Numbered from the stretch's first letter, positions 55,120 to 63,879 are shown. The stretch is 64,000 bases of DNA from Burkholderia sp. Ax-1724 (GCF_011752995.1 NZ_VWWL01000005.1:275484-339483), one strand, 5' to 3'. The notes: a model not told the origin generated them from the letters alone. A program made the numbers and translations.

Positions 55120-58100
55120 ATGAAAATCTTCAACTGGCTGAGACGGCCCATCGTGCTGTCGCTGCTCGGCGTGCTCGCGTTGTCGCTGATCGTCTGGGTC
55201 GAGGGGCCGCTCGTCGCGTATGCCGGTCACGAGCCGCTCGACAGCACCGGCAGCCGCTGGGTCGTGATCGTCGTATTGCTGCTGTTGTGGGCGCTCTACT
55301 GGGCCGTGCGCTGGCTTGCGATGCGGCTCGCGAACGTCCGCTTCACGCGCGTGGTGGCGCAGGGAACGGACGAGCCCGCGCCCGGCAAGAAAGAATCCGA
55401 GGCCGACATCGCGGCCCTGAAGCAGCGTTTCGAGGCGGCGATGGCGACCTTGCGCAAGGCGCGGGTCAAGGGCCGCTTCGGTAGTCAGTATGTCTATCAA
55501 TTGCCGTGGTACATGTTCGTCGGCGCGCCCGGCACGGGCAAGACCACGGCGCTACTGAACTCCGGGCTCAAGTTTCCGCTGGCCGACCGGCTCGGCAAGC
55601 AGTCGGTCGGCGGCGTGGGCGGCACGCGCAATTGCGACTGGTGGTTCACCGACGATGCGGTGCTGCTCGACACGGCGGGCCGCTTTACCACCCAGGATAG
55701 TTTCGCCGAGGCCGATCAGGCCGGCTGGGCCGGCTTCCTGCAACTGCTGCGCAAATACCGGCCACGCCGGCCGCTGAACGGCGTGATCGTCGCGCTGTCG
55801 GCGGGCGATCTGCTGCAACTGTCGGACACCCAGCGCGACCAGCAGGCGAAGGCCGTGCGCGAACGGCTCAAGGAACTGTACGGCCAGCTCGGCATGCGCT
55901 TTCCGGTCTACGTGATCGTGACCAAATGCGATCTGCTCGCCGGTTTCGCCGAGTTTTTCGACGACCTCGGCCGCGACGAGCGCGAACAGGTCTGGGGCAT
56001 GACGTTCCCCTACACGGAGCAGGGCTCGCCCGACGACGCGCTGGCCGCGTTTCCGGCCGAATTCGAGGCACTCGAAAAGCAGTTGCAGGCGCGCGTGCTG
56101 AATCGCATGCAGCGCGAGACCGACGTGCACCGGCGCGCGCTCGTCTATGGATTCCCGCAGCAGTTCGCGGGATTGCAGGCGATGCTGAAGAGCTTTCTGA
56201 ACGAAACTTTCAGCACGTCCCGCTTCGAGCAGTCCGCGCTGCTGCGGGGCGTGTATTTCACGAGTGGCACCCAGGAAGGCCGGCCGATCGACCGCGTGAT
56301 GAGCGCGGTGGCCTCGGCGCTCGGCTTTCAGCAACAGGTCGTCGTGCCGGATGCGGCGAGCGGGCGAGCGTACTTCATCACGAAGCTGCTGCGCAACGTG
56401 ATTTTCGAGGAAGCCGGGCTCGCGGGCGTGAACCAGAAACTGGAGCGGCGCCGCGCGTGGTTCCAGCGCGCCGCGCTCGCGGCGATCGGGGTCGTCGCGG
56501 TGCTGGCGCTGGTGCTGTTCTTCGTCAGCTATCAGCGCAACGAAGCCTACGTGGCCAAGGTGCAGCAGCATGCGGCCGCATTGCAGAAGCTCGCGCAGAG
56601 CACGCAGCCCAGCGACAACCCGCTGGCACTGCTGCCGCTGCTCAATGCCGCGCGCGATCTGCCCGGCGGTTATGCGGACCGCGATAAAAGCGTGCCGTGG
56701 CTGTCGCGCCTCGGCCTTTATCAAGGCGACAAGCTCGGCCTCGAAGCGCAGACCAGTTATCGGCGGCTGTTGCGGCAGACGCTGCTGCCGCTCGTGGTGA
56801 GCCGCATGGAAGACGAATTGCGCCGCGGCGACGCGAACAATCCCGACTTCCAGTATGAAGTGCTGCGCGCCTATCTGATGCTCGGCGATTCGCTGCACTA
56901 TGACGCCGACTCGGTGCGCCTGTGGGCCGATGTCGATTGGCGCCGTGGACCGTTGCGCGATGCGAGCGACGAGCAGCGCAACGATATCGATGGTCATCTG
57001 GCGGCGCTGTTCCAGCCGGCGCGCTTCGATGCGTCGCTGCCGCTCGACAAGGACCTGATCGCGCAGGCGCGGGCGACGCTCGCGAAGATGCCGCTGACCC
57101 AGCGCCTGTTCAACCGCGTCAAACGCGATCTCGAACAGAGCAGGCTGCCGGAGTTCAGCGTCGCCAATGCCGCTGGGCGCAATGCCGCGCTGGTGCTGGT
57201 GCGCAAGAGCGGCGCGCCGTTGACGCGTGGCGTGTCGGGCGCTTATACGCGGGCCGGTTACCGGAAGTTCGTCCAGTTGCGCGACGCGGCGGTGCTCGAT
57301 ATCGCCAAGGACGATTGGGTGCTGGGACGCGAGGAATCCGTATTGACGCCGAATGGTCTCGACGACCTGAAGGCCGGCATGACGCGGCTCTATTACGACG
57401 AGTACATCCGCCAATGGGATGCCTTGCTCGGCGATGTCGACGTGGTGCCGTTCAACGGTGTGGACCAGGGCGCGCGCCTGGCGAACCTGCTGGCGGCGGC
57501 CGACTCGCCGCTGCGCTCGCTGATGCTGGCCGCGGCGCAGGAAACCACGCTGGGCAACGGCGCGCCGGCCGGCTCGCTCGCGCAGCAGGGCGTCGCCGCC
57601 TTGAGCGGCAAGCTCGACGCGGCCAAGAAGCGCCTCGAAAGCGCGCTCGGCAACGCGCCGGACGACGCGGCGCCGCCACCGCCGGCCGAACTCAATCCGG
57701 TCGACGCGCATTTCCAGGCGCTGCATGACCTCGCCGGCAAACCGGGCGCGCCGGGGCCGGTGCCGCTGGACACGCAACTGGCCGCGCTGAAGGACGCGGC
57801 GGCCTATCTCGAAGCTGCGGACGCGGCGCGTCGCCAGGGCTTGCCGCCGCCGCCCGGCGATGCGTTGAACAAGCTCAAGCTCGCGGCCCAAAGCGCGCCG
57901 CCGCCGCTGGCGGCGGTCGCCGCCAACGTCGCGACCGGCGCCGACGCGCTGATGACGGGCGGCGAGCGCGCGCGGCTCAACGCGCTGTGGCAGGCGAATG
58001 TGGCGCAGCTGTGCCGGCAGGCGCTCGACGGCCGCTATCCGCTCGTGCGCGGGTCCACGCGCGATGCCGCGCCCGACGATTTCGGCCGCCTGCTCGGCCC

Positions 58101-58665
58101 GGGCGGTTTGATCGACGATTTCTTCCAGAAGAACCTGGCGATGCTGGTCGATATGTCGGGGCCGCAATGGCGCTGGCGCAGCGGCGCCGAGACGCTCGGC
58201 ATCCCCGTCGAAGTGCTCGGCCAGTTCCAGCGGGCGGCGCAGATTCGCGATGCGTTCTTCCGCGCGGGCGGGCGCGACGTGTCGGTGCGCTTCGAGGTGA
58301 AGCCGCTGACGATCGATCCGTCGATCACGCAGTTCACGCTCGACATCGACGGGCAGCAGATGATCGTCAAACCCGACACGCCGCAGTCGATGGTGTTCCA
58401 GTGGCCGAGCGGCAAGGGCACCGGCCAGGCGCACGTCGAGTTCACGCCGGCGGGCAACGCGCCGGCGGCGCGGGCCGACGGACCGTGGGCTCTGCTGCAT
58501 CTGATGGACGACGCCCATCTGCAACCGACTTCGCAGCCCGACCGCTTCCGGTTGAGTTTCGAATCGGATGGCCGGCGCGCGGCCTTCGAACTCTCGGCCA
58601 GCAGTATCGTGAACCCGTTCCGCCGCGCCGCGCTCGAGCAGTTCCGCTGTCTGGACCGGTTATGA
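55120..58665 (+). CDS. tssM: T6SS membrane-complex protein TssM (IcmF)
   Basis: 1181 residues. Two N-terminal membrane helices lie around residues 10-70. The cytoplasmic NTPase-like domain has an intact Walker A GAPGTGKTT and a DTAGRF switch. A third helix (AIGVVAVLALVLFFVSY) lies near residue 455, followed by a long periplasmic part. It forms the trans-envelope channel with TssL, normally together with TssJ. GAGGAG precedes the ATG. The stop overlaps tagF by ATGA. Confidence 0.97.
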   Translation: MKIFNWLRRPIVLSLLGVLALSLIVWVEGPLVAYAGHEPLDSTGSRWVVIVVLLLLWALYWAVRWLAMRLANVRFTRVVAQGTDEPAPGKKESEADIAALKQRFEAAMATLRKARVKGRFGSQYVYQLPWYMFVGAPGTGKTTALLNSGLKFPLADRLGKQSVGGVGGTRNCDWWFTDDAVLLDTAGRFTTQDSFAEADQAGWAGFLQLLRKYRPRRPLNGVIVALSAGDLLQLSDTQRDQQAKAVRERLKELYGQLGMRFPVYVIVTKCDLLAGFAEFFDDLGRDEREQVWGMTFPYTEQGSPDDALAAFPAEFEALEKQLQARVLNRMQRETDVHRRALVYGFPQQFAGLQAMLKSFLNETFSTSRFEQSALLRGVYFTSGTQEGRPIDRVMSAVASALGFQQQVVVPDAASGRAYFITKLLRNVIFEEAGLAGVNQKLERRRAWFQRAALAAIGVVAVLALVLFFVSYQRNEAYVAKVQQHAAALQKLAQSTQPSDNPLALLPLLNAARDLPGGYADRDKSVPWLSRLGLYQGDKLGLEAQTSYRRLLRQTLLPLVVSRMEDELRRGDANNPDFQYEVLRAYLMLGDSLHYDADSVRLWADVDWRRGPLRDASDEQRNDIDGHLAALFQPARFDASLPLDKDLIAQARATLAKMPLTQRLFNRVKRDLEQSRLPEFSVANAAGRNAALVLVRKSGAPLTRGVSGAYTRAGYRKFVQLRDAAVLDIAKDDWVLGREESVLTPNGLDDLKAGMTRLYYDEYIRQWDALLGDVDVVPFNGVDQGARLANLLAAADSPLRSLMLAAAQETTLGNGAPAGSLAQQGVAALSGKLDAAKKRLESALGNAPDDAAPPPPAELNPVDAHFQALHDLAGKPGAPGPVPLDTQLAALKDAAAYLEAADAARRQGLPPPPGDALNKLKLAAQSAPPPLAAVAANVATGADALMTGGERARLNALWQANVAQLCRQALDGRYPLVRGSTRDAAPDDFGRLLGPGGLIDDFFQKNLAMLVDMSGPQWRWRSGAETLGIPVEVLGQFQRAAQIRDAFFRAGGRDVSVRFEVKPLTIDPSITQFTLDIDGQQMIVKPDTPQSMVFQWPSGKGTGQAHVEFTPAGNAPAARADGPWALLHLMDDAHLQPTSQPDRFRLSFESDGRRAAFELSASSIVNPFRRAALEQFRCLDRL

Positions 58666-59357
58666 GCGAGGACTCATCGGCCGCGCCCGGGTTTTTCGGC
58701 AAGGTGCGCACGCATGGCGATTTCGTCGCGCGCCGCTTGCCGGCGGAGTTCATGATGCCGTGGGACGAGGGCTTGCAGAACGGCATGCTGCTCGGGCGGC
58801 AGCGCTTCGGCGCGCAGTGGCTGCCGTTGTATCTGAACGCGCCCGTGTGGTGTTTCGCGCTGGCGGCGGGCCCGTATGGCCCGCATGCCTGGGCGGGCGT
58901 GCTGACGCCGGGGGTGGACCGGGTGGGGCGCTATTTTCCGTTCACGATCGCGCAGGCCATCGAGGCCGCCGAACTCGAACGACGGCTGGCCGATGCACAG
59001 GCCTGGTATGACCGGCTGGTGGCATTGGCCCTGTCGACCCTCGCGCCGGAGTTCACGCTCGATGGTTTCGACGCGGCGGTGCGCGCCGAGCGCTGGCGCA
59101 ACGAGGGGCGCGAAGCGATGCCATGGCGGCGGGCCATACCCGATGCATCCGATGCATCCGACGGCTTCGCCGCGCTGCTGGTCGAAACCGTCGCTGCGGG
59201 ACGGAGCCTCTGGTGGAGCGACGGATCGCCGGCCGTGGCGCCGTCCGCGCGACGGTGCGCGGGCGCGACGAGCGGCGCGCAGTTCGCGAGTCTGCTCGAC
59301 GCCGGCAGGGATGAATGGGACGCGGTGACCGCATTGATTGCGCACGCGGGTGCGTAG
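58662..59357 (+). CDS. tagF: T6SS post-translational repressor TagF
   Basis: 231 residues. The N-terminal TagF/ImpM domain shows GFFGKVRTHGDFVARRLP, WDEGLQNGM and RVGRYFPFTIAQAIE. TagF blocks T6SS firing, in Pseudomonas and Agrobacterium by sequestering Fha or PppA partners. Here it is separate from the PP2C phosphatase, to which it is fused in some bacteria. Translationally coupled to tssM. Last gene of the contiguous T6SS operon. Confidence 0.93.
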   Translation: MSEDSSAAPGFFGKVRTHGDFVARRLPAEFMMPWDEGLQNGMLLGRQRFGAQWLPLYLNAPVWCFALAAGPYGPHAWAGVLTPGVDRVGRYFPFTIAQAIEAAELERRLADAQAWYDRLVALALSTLAPEFTLDGFDAAVRAERWRNEGREAMPWRRAIPDASDASDGFAALLVETVAAGRSLWWSDGSPAVAPSARRCAGATSGAQFASLLDAGRDEWDAVTALIAHAGA

Positions 59358-59423
59358 CCATGGCATCGCCGCGTCGAATGGGTGCCGGATGGATGACGGA
59401 TGAGTAACGTATAAGGTGACGGG

Positions 59424-59453
59424 TTTCAAATTGGCTTCCCGTCATTCGTCTTT
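59424..59453 (+). promoter_or_regulatory. Two-box element, ompA-group copy
   Basis: TTTCAAATT-N10-CATTCGTCTTT, 111 bp upstream of the OmpA-like gene and pointing towards it. It has one mismatch in each box relative to the consensus, with spacing identical to the other four copies. It lies in the 207-bp gap after tagF. Confidence 0.55.
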
Positions 59454-59564
59454 GAAGGATGAAGCTGCCCCGCAACGGGGTCCGTCCATGTTCGCCGACG
59501 GTCCGCGACGAGGCGCTGGCGGCCTCGCGGTCCGATGGCCGGTCAATTCCGCGGAGATTTCCGT

Positions 59565-60170
59565 ATGTCACGCCTGACACATTCTGCTTCCGGAACCCGC
59601 GCGCGAGGCGCGGTTCTGGTTGCCGCGCTGTGCGCCTTGTCCTCGCTGTGCGCGGCCGCGCGAGCCGCCGAACCGGTGATGAAAGAGCAGGACATCAACG
59701 AGCAGTCGGTCACGCGAGCGCTCGAACCCGCGCAGTCCGGCGGGCCCGACGACAACATCGTGACGCGCGGCTTCGTGCTGTCGAACAAGCCGCCCGCAGG
59801 CGCGCCGCGGCCCGCGCCGGCGAGAACGCCTTCCGCGCAAATCCTCATCACGTTCGCCACCAATTCGGCCACGCTCACCGATAGCGCGAAGGCCGCGCTC
59901 GACAAGGTCGCCGGTGCCTTGCAGTCCGAGAAGCTCGCGGCCTACCGGTTTCGCGTCGAAGGGCATGCCGATCCGCGCGGTTCGGCCGATGCCAATATGA
60001 AGCTCTCGGAAGACCGTGCCGCCGCGGTGGTCGAATACCTGACGCAGAAAGACGGCATCGCCTCCGAGCGGCTGTCGTCGGTCGGCAAGGGCTCCGCCGA
60101 TCCGCTGAACCGGCGCAATCCGACGGCGCCCGAGAACCGCCGCGTGACGATCGTCACGGTCACGGATTAG
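59565..60170 (+). CDS. OmpA-family peptidoglycan-binding outer-membrane protein
   Basis: 201 residues. A signal peptide ends near AAARAAEP, without a lipobox. A Pro-rich linker follows, then a C-terminal OmpA domain (about 95-200: ILITFATNSATLTD, VEGHADPRGSADANMKLSEDRA, NRRNPTAPENRRVTI) that would bind diaminopimelate in peptidoglycan. GGAG precedes the ATG at 59565. It sits just behind the T6SS operon, with its own two-box element. It could be an extra wall anchor for the TssLM complex, which in this window lacks TssJ; that role is inferred. Confidence 0.88.
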   Translation: MSRLTHSASGTRARGAVLVAALCALSSLCAAARAAEPVMKEQDINEQSVTRALEPAQSGGPDDNIVTRGFVLSNKPPAGAPRPAPARTPSAQILITFATNSATLTDSAKAALDKVAGALQSEKLAAYRFRVEGHADPRGSADANMKLSEDRAAAVVEYLTQKDGIASERLSSVGKGSADPLNRRNPTAPENRRVTIVTVTD

Positions 60171-60190
60171 ACACTGTCGGGAGGCCGCCG

Positions 60191-61174
60191 ATGACGCGCT
60201 ATCGCGGGTATTGCGCCCTCGCGAGACGGGCGGCGCTGCTGTTCGTGACGTTCGCCGCGTTCGCGCTTGCCGTGGACATGCACGCGCCGGCGCGTGCCGC
60301 CGATGGCCCGGACGGATCAGGCGAGTCGGGTGCATCGAGCGGATCGGGCGCGCGCTCATGGCCCGCGCTCGCCGTCGATGGCGACACCGGGGCCATCCGT
60401 TTGCCGCTGGGCCAGCTCGAAGCCGCGTTGGTGTCCGACGCGCGTCTGCAATTGTTCACCGTGACGGATCAGCCTGGACTCCATGTGATGCAGGCCGCCA
60501 GCCTCGCGCAGCAGGGCGCCATGTTTTCGCGCGTGGTGGCCTTGCTCGAGAGGCGCGACATGCCGCGCGACCGCGTGGTGTCGGCGGCGGCGCTGGTGGC
60601 TCACGCGCGGCGCTTCGGCGCCGATCCGGCGGGACTGACGGCGGGCAACAACTTCAGCACCGTCGAGCTGACGCATTTTTTCGAACTCGCGCGCGAGCAG
60701 GGCGTGGTGCTGAATCAGGGCGAGCGTACCTTGCAGGCGATTCTGGTGCGATGGCGTTTGATCCGCGAGGAGCAGGGCGTCTGGAAAGCGGCGAGTCCGC
60801 GCGATTTTCTGATCACGATTCCGGGGCTCGGTCCCGCACCGGGCGGCGAGACGATCAACGCCGCGGTCAGGGCGGCAATCCTCAGTCACGAACTGGGGCA
60901 TTGGCAGTACTTCTCGAATAATGCCTACGCGCACGCATGCCGTTCGTTCTGGTGGCGGGAATTGAGCTACGAGGAACGCGCGGAGTTGACCCGGCAACTG
61001 GCGAACCTCGGCTACGATCCGAGCGACCGCATCGTGATCGACGAGATGCAGGCGTATTTGCTGCATACCCCCGCGGCTTATATGCCGATCGTCGATACGC
61101 CGGGGCCGGATGGCATCGACGTCGGCAAGGTGCGGCGGCGCTTGCAGGAGCGGGTGGCGCAAGGGGGCGAGTAA
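60191..61174 (+). CDS. Exported HExxH metallopeptidase-like protein, unknown family
   Basis: 327 residues. A signal peptide ends near PARAADG, followed by a short Gly/Ser linker. Residues 233-237 are HELGH, a zinc HExxH motif; Glu285 in VIDEMQAYLL, 48 residues later, is a plausible third ligand (gluzincin-like). ANNFSTVELTHFFE-type sequence earlier is not recognised. GGGAGG lies before the ATG, 20 bp after the OmpA gene, so the two are probably co-transcribed. A periplasmic or outer-membrane peptidase is suggested; the substrate is unknown. It precedes a candidate amidase. Confidence 0.75.
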   Translation: MTRYRGYCALARRAALLFVTFAAFALAVDMHAPARAADGPDGSGESGASSGSGARSWPALAVDGDTGAIRLPLGQLEAALVSDARLQLFTVTDQPGLHVMQAASLAQQGAMFSRVVALLERRDMPRDRVVSAAALVAHARRFGADPAGLTAGNNFSTVELTHFFELAREQGVVLNQGERTLQAILVRWRLIREEQGVWKAASPRDFLITIPGLGPAPGGETINAAVRAAILSHELGHWQYFSNNAYAHACRSFWWRELSYEERAELTRQLANLGYDPSDRIVIDEMQAYLLHTPAAYMPIVDTPGPDGIDVGKVRRRLQERVAQGGE

Positions 61175-61314
61175 GAGGGTAAAAGCGGGGAAGCAAAAGC
61201 GGGGGAGCAGAAGCGGCACGGGAGAGTAGCAACACGCCGCCGGCGCGCGGAGCGCGCGAGCAGTGCGATCCGCAAGGCCGGACCTCTCGCGACGATTGTT
61301 ATGGAGTACAGCAC

Positions 61315-62067
61315 ATGGCAAGCGACACTTTTACCGCCGACGATTTCGTCGATCGATACATGAACCTCCAGGCCGGCAGCAGCGAATGGCCGACGAGCGT
61401 GTCGTTGAACAAGTACATGATCGGCGCGGACTATTCGAGCCCGAAAGCGCAGGCGCGCGCGGCGGTGCGAACGGCGGCGCTCAAGAAGCATCTCGGGCCG
61501 AAGGACAGCGCATTTGCGCGGGCCAATTGCGGCAAGGTTTCGCCGGACGACTGCGAGCATATTCTGACGCTCGCGGTCGACTCGGGCACGGTCCAGCCCG
61601 AGAATATCCAGGCATGGGCCGACCGGAATCTCGGCGTGGATTGCACGGGCTTCGTCGTGGCCTTTTACGATGCGCTCGGGATCATGGATATCGAGCGATA
61701 TAGCGGCGGCGCGAGTTGCTTTACCTTTATCAACAAGGCCAAGCATAACCATCGGCCGCCGGGCGAGAGCCCGCTGATCTGGGAACTCGACGACGTGCAG
61801 CCGAGCGACATGATTCTATGGATGAACGATGCGCAGGTGGAGACACGGTCGCCGGGGCACATCGCGCTGATCTACGACGTCGATTGTCAGCAGGGCATTC
61901 TTTATACGGCGGAGTCGAATGGCGCCGATGACGGCGAAGGACACTACGGCCCAAAGATTTCAGAGCGCATCTGGAACGGCCGCAACAAGGACCGCGGGCC
62001 GCATTATCTGCAACTGGGCAAGTCGGACAAGGTCATTATCGTCCGCCCGCCGCCGATGTTCGGCTAG
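61315..62067 (+). CDS. Papain-like/NlpC-P60-type amidase, candidate T6SS effector
   Basis: 250 residues without a signal peptide or membrane helix. Cys110 in GVDCTGFVVAFYDALG and His182 in SPGHIALIYDV have the order and local sequence of NlpC/P60 and CHAP cysteine peptidases, which cut peptidoglycan stem peptides; Asp188 may complete the triad. GGAG precedes the ATG. It lies 140 bp after the HExxH gene. A wall-cutting enzyme without its own export signal, beside a T6SS, fits a Tae-type cargo effector. No small exported immunity gene follows it, which weakens this view. Confidence 0.65.
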   Translation: MASDTFTADDFVDRYMNLQAGSSEWPTSVSLNKYMIGADYSSPKAQARAAVRTAALKKHLGPKDSAFARANCGKVSPDDCEHILTLAVDSGTVQPENIQAWADRNLGVDCTGFVVAFYDALGIMDIERYSGGASCFTFINKAKHNHRPPGESPLIWELDDVQPSDMILWMNDAQVETRSPGHIALIYDVDCQQGILYTAESNGADDGEGHYGPKISERIWNGRNKDRGPHYLQLGKSDKVIIVRPPPMFG

Positions 62068-62173
62068 GCGGGAAGACCGTCTCGTTTTTCATCCTTGCGT
62101 GAGCGTTTTTTTCGTGCGGGCCGCCGGGTTCAGCGGCCACGCTCATGTTTCGCAGCTCATGTTTCGCCGCTTA

Positions 62174-62695
62174 TTATGTGGCACCGTTCTGGCGCTTGAC
62201 CGCCTTGGTGACCTCATCGCGCAGCGTAAGAGTCATGCCGGTGATGATGTAGAAGCCGTTGCGCCATTCCGGGTCCAGCGCCTGCGTCGCGTCGATTTGC
62301 GCCTGGGCCCGTTCGGTCGCGGTGCCGCCTCGCGCGCTGACGCGTTCGTAATGGCAGGCGGTAAAGAACAGCATGCCATTGGTTGCACGGGCGACGATGC
62401 GCCGCGCGCCGCGATTGCGCACACCCGGCGTGGCGACCGTGTACTCGAGATACTTGCCGTTGGGGAGATCGCCGAAGCGGTTGCCGAACGACGAGCCGTC
62501 TTTCCCCGGATAAGGAAAGGGCCCATCCGAAATGATCAGGTCGATCGTGCGGCGGGCTTCGGGGGGCAGGCAATCATAGTCGATCGAAAAAAGCGCGTTC
62601 CCCATGTTGCCGCCTCGTCCGAGCATGCCTTGCTTGCGCATGCCTTGCTCTTCGAGTGCATGATCGTAGTGGGTCGTGGTGACGGGTCCGGGCAT
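62174..62695 (-). CDS. Barnase/RNase T1-fold guanyl-specific ribonuclease, toxin candidate
   Basis: 173 residues, no signal peptide. Residues about 50-120 fit the microbial ribonuclease (barnase) family: SDGPFPYPGKDGSSFGNRFG, then LEYTV with Glu84, RGARRIV with Arg99 and ACHYERV with His115. These align with barnase Glu73, Arg87 and His102, with nearly conserved spacing. Such domains usually sit in secreted RNases or at the C-terminus of polymorphic toxins; here the domain is free-standing with a 48-residue N-terminal leader. No barstar-like gene is next to it. GAGGA precedes the ATG. It has its own copy of the two-box element, 52 bp upstream. Confidence 0.8.
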   Translation of the reverse strand: MPGPVTTTHYDHALEEQGMRKQGMLGRGGNMGNALFSIDYDCLPPEARRTIDLIISDGPFPYPGKDGSSFGNRFGDLPNGKYLEYTVATPGVRNRGARRIVARATNGMLFFTACHYERVSARGGTATERAQAQIDATQALDPEWRNGFYIITGMTLTLRDEVTKAVKRQNGAT

Positions 62696-62747
62696 GGGCC
62701 TGATCCTCGCATGAAGGGCACAGTGGCGAAAGACGGATTGACATAGG

Positions 62748-62777
62748 GAAGACGATTCGTAAGTAGAAATTTTGAAG
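62748..62777 (-). promoter_or_regulatory. Two-box element, RNase copy
   Basis: On the minus strand: CTTCAAAAT-N10-GAATCGTCTTC, 52 bp upstream of the RNase gene and pointing towards it. The spacing is the same as in the other four copies. The downstream box GTCTTC is identical to the kinase copy. Confidence 0.6.
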
Positions 62778-62806
62778 ACGTTCGAGGCGCAAGATGCGCG
62801 GTGTCG

Positions 62807-63622
62807 TCAACGATTCGGGTTCGCCGTTTTTTTTGCCGTTTTTCTGCCTGCTTTTCTGCCTGCTTCCTGCGTTGTCTTTTGCGTGACCTCTTGCGCCGTT
62901 TCGGCCATCCTGGTGGTCTCCTCGAAACGCCGGTTCGCTTCGGCCACTTCCGCGCGAAAGCGCTGCAACGCGCTCAGCGCGAGATCGGGCGGCGTGAGCG
63001 CGGCCCATAGCACGTCGATCAACTGATCCGCGGTCGCATCGATATCGATCTGCCGGTTCGTCAGCGTCGCATCCCATAGCACGTGCTCCATCGGGCCGAA
63101 CACCATCGAGCGCAGCAGGCGCAGCGGCATGTCCGCGCGAATCTGTCCGCTTTGCTGGCCCTCGGCGAGCACGCGCATCAGCGGCGCGGTGTAGCGGCGC
63201 TGCAATTCGGTCAGCGCTTCGCTCAACTCGTGATGACGCGCGCGGCCTTCGGACAGCACGAGCGCGCACAGGTCCGTGCCGTTCACGAGCATCAGCCGCA
63301 CATGCATGCGCACGATGAACGCGAACTGCTGGCGCACGCTGCCGTCGCGCGGCAAGCCCGCTTCGATCGCCTCGATGATCTCGTCGTACCAGTCGCCGAT
63401 CACGCGCGCGCAGAGTTCGCGCTTGCCGCGAAAATAGCTGAACACGGTTGCCTCGGAAATGCCGAGGCGCTGCGCGATTTCGGCGGTCGTCGCGTGCTCG
63501 TAGCCTTTGGCGGCGAACACGTCGCGCCCGGCCTGGAGAATTTCCTTCACGCGCTGTTGCGACTTGCGCCCGGCCGGTTCGCGGCGCGAGACGGGGAGTC
63601 CGGTCTTAACGGCAGCGGTCAT
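62807..63622 (-). CDS. TetR-family regulator of acyl-CoA genes
   Basis: 271 residues. The N-terminal HTH contains ATTAEIAQRLGISEATVFSYF. The C-terminal ligand domain is followed by a Lys/Thr-rich tail (GRKAGRKTAKKTANPNR) that could contact DNA non-specifically. It is divergent from an isovaleryl-CoA-dehydrogenase-like gene, with a perfect dyad between them. TetR regulators of branched-chain amino-acid or fatty-acid breakdown (LiuQ-type) are known in betaproteobacteria, and this is the likely role. Confidence 0.85.
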   Translation of the reverse strand: MTAAVKTGLPVSRREPAGRKSQQRVKEILQAGRDVFAAKGYEHATTAEIAQRLGISEATVFSYFRGKRELCARVIGDWYDEIIEAIEAGLPRDGSVRQQFAFIVRMHVRLMLVNGTDLCALVLSEGRARHHELSEALTELQRRYTAPLMRVLAEGQQSGQIRADMPLRLLRSMVFGPMEHVLWDATLTNRQIDIDATADQLIDVLWAALTPPDLALSALQRFRAEVAEANRRFEETTRMAETAQEVTQKTTQEAGRKAGRKTAKKTANPNR

Positions 63623-63756
63623 GTGAGTCGGATTCAGATTTGTGGAGCCGGTTAGCGCAGGAAATACAGATTTCGATGTCTGATCGTCGCGATACTAGCA
63701 CCTAATTGGCGCCCGATGCCGGTTCGTAAATTTCTGAGTCACGCTCAAAAATACCT

Positions 63757-63774
63757 ATTGACGCATACGTCAAT
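63757..63774. promoter_or_regulatory. Operator dyad before the acyl-CoA dehydrogenase gene
   Basis: ATTGACG-CATA-CGTCAAT is a perfect inverted repeat with a 4-nt centre, in the 257-bp gap between the divergent TetR and dehydrogenase genes. It is the likely binding site of that TetR protein. Confidence 0.7.
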
Positions 63775-63879
63775 CTGGCGTGAAATGCGCGTTGATACGT
63801 TTGGGCGTGCGATGCGCGTGGTTTGGGCGTGCACAGCGCGAGCCGCGCCCGGCCGCCAATGAACTCAGGAGATACCGCA

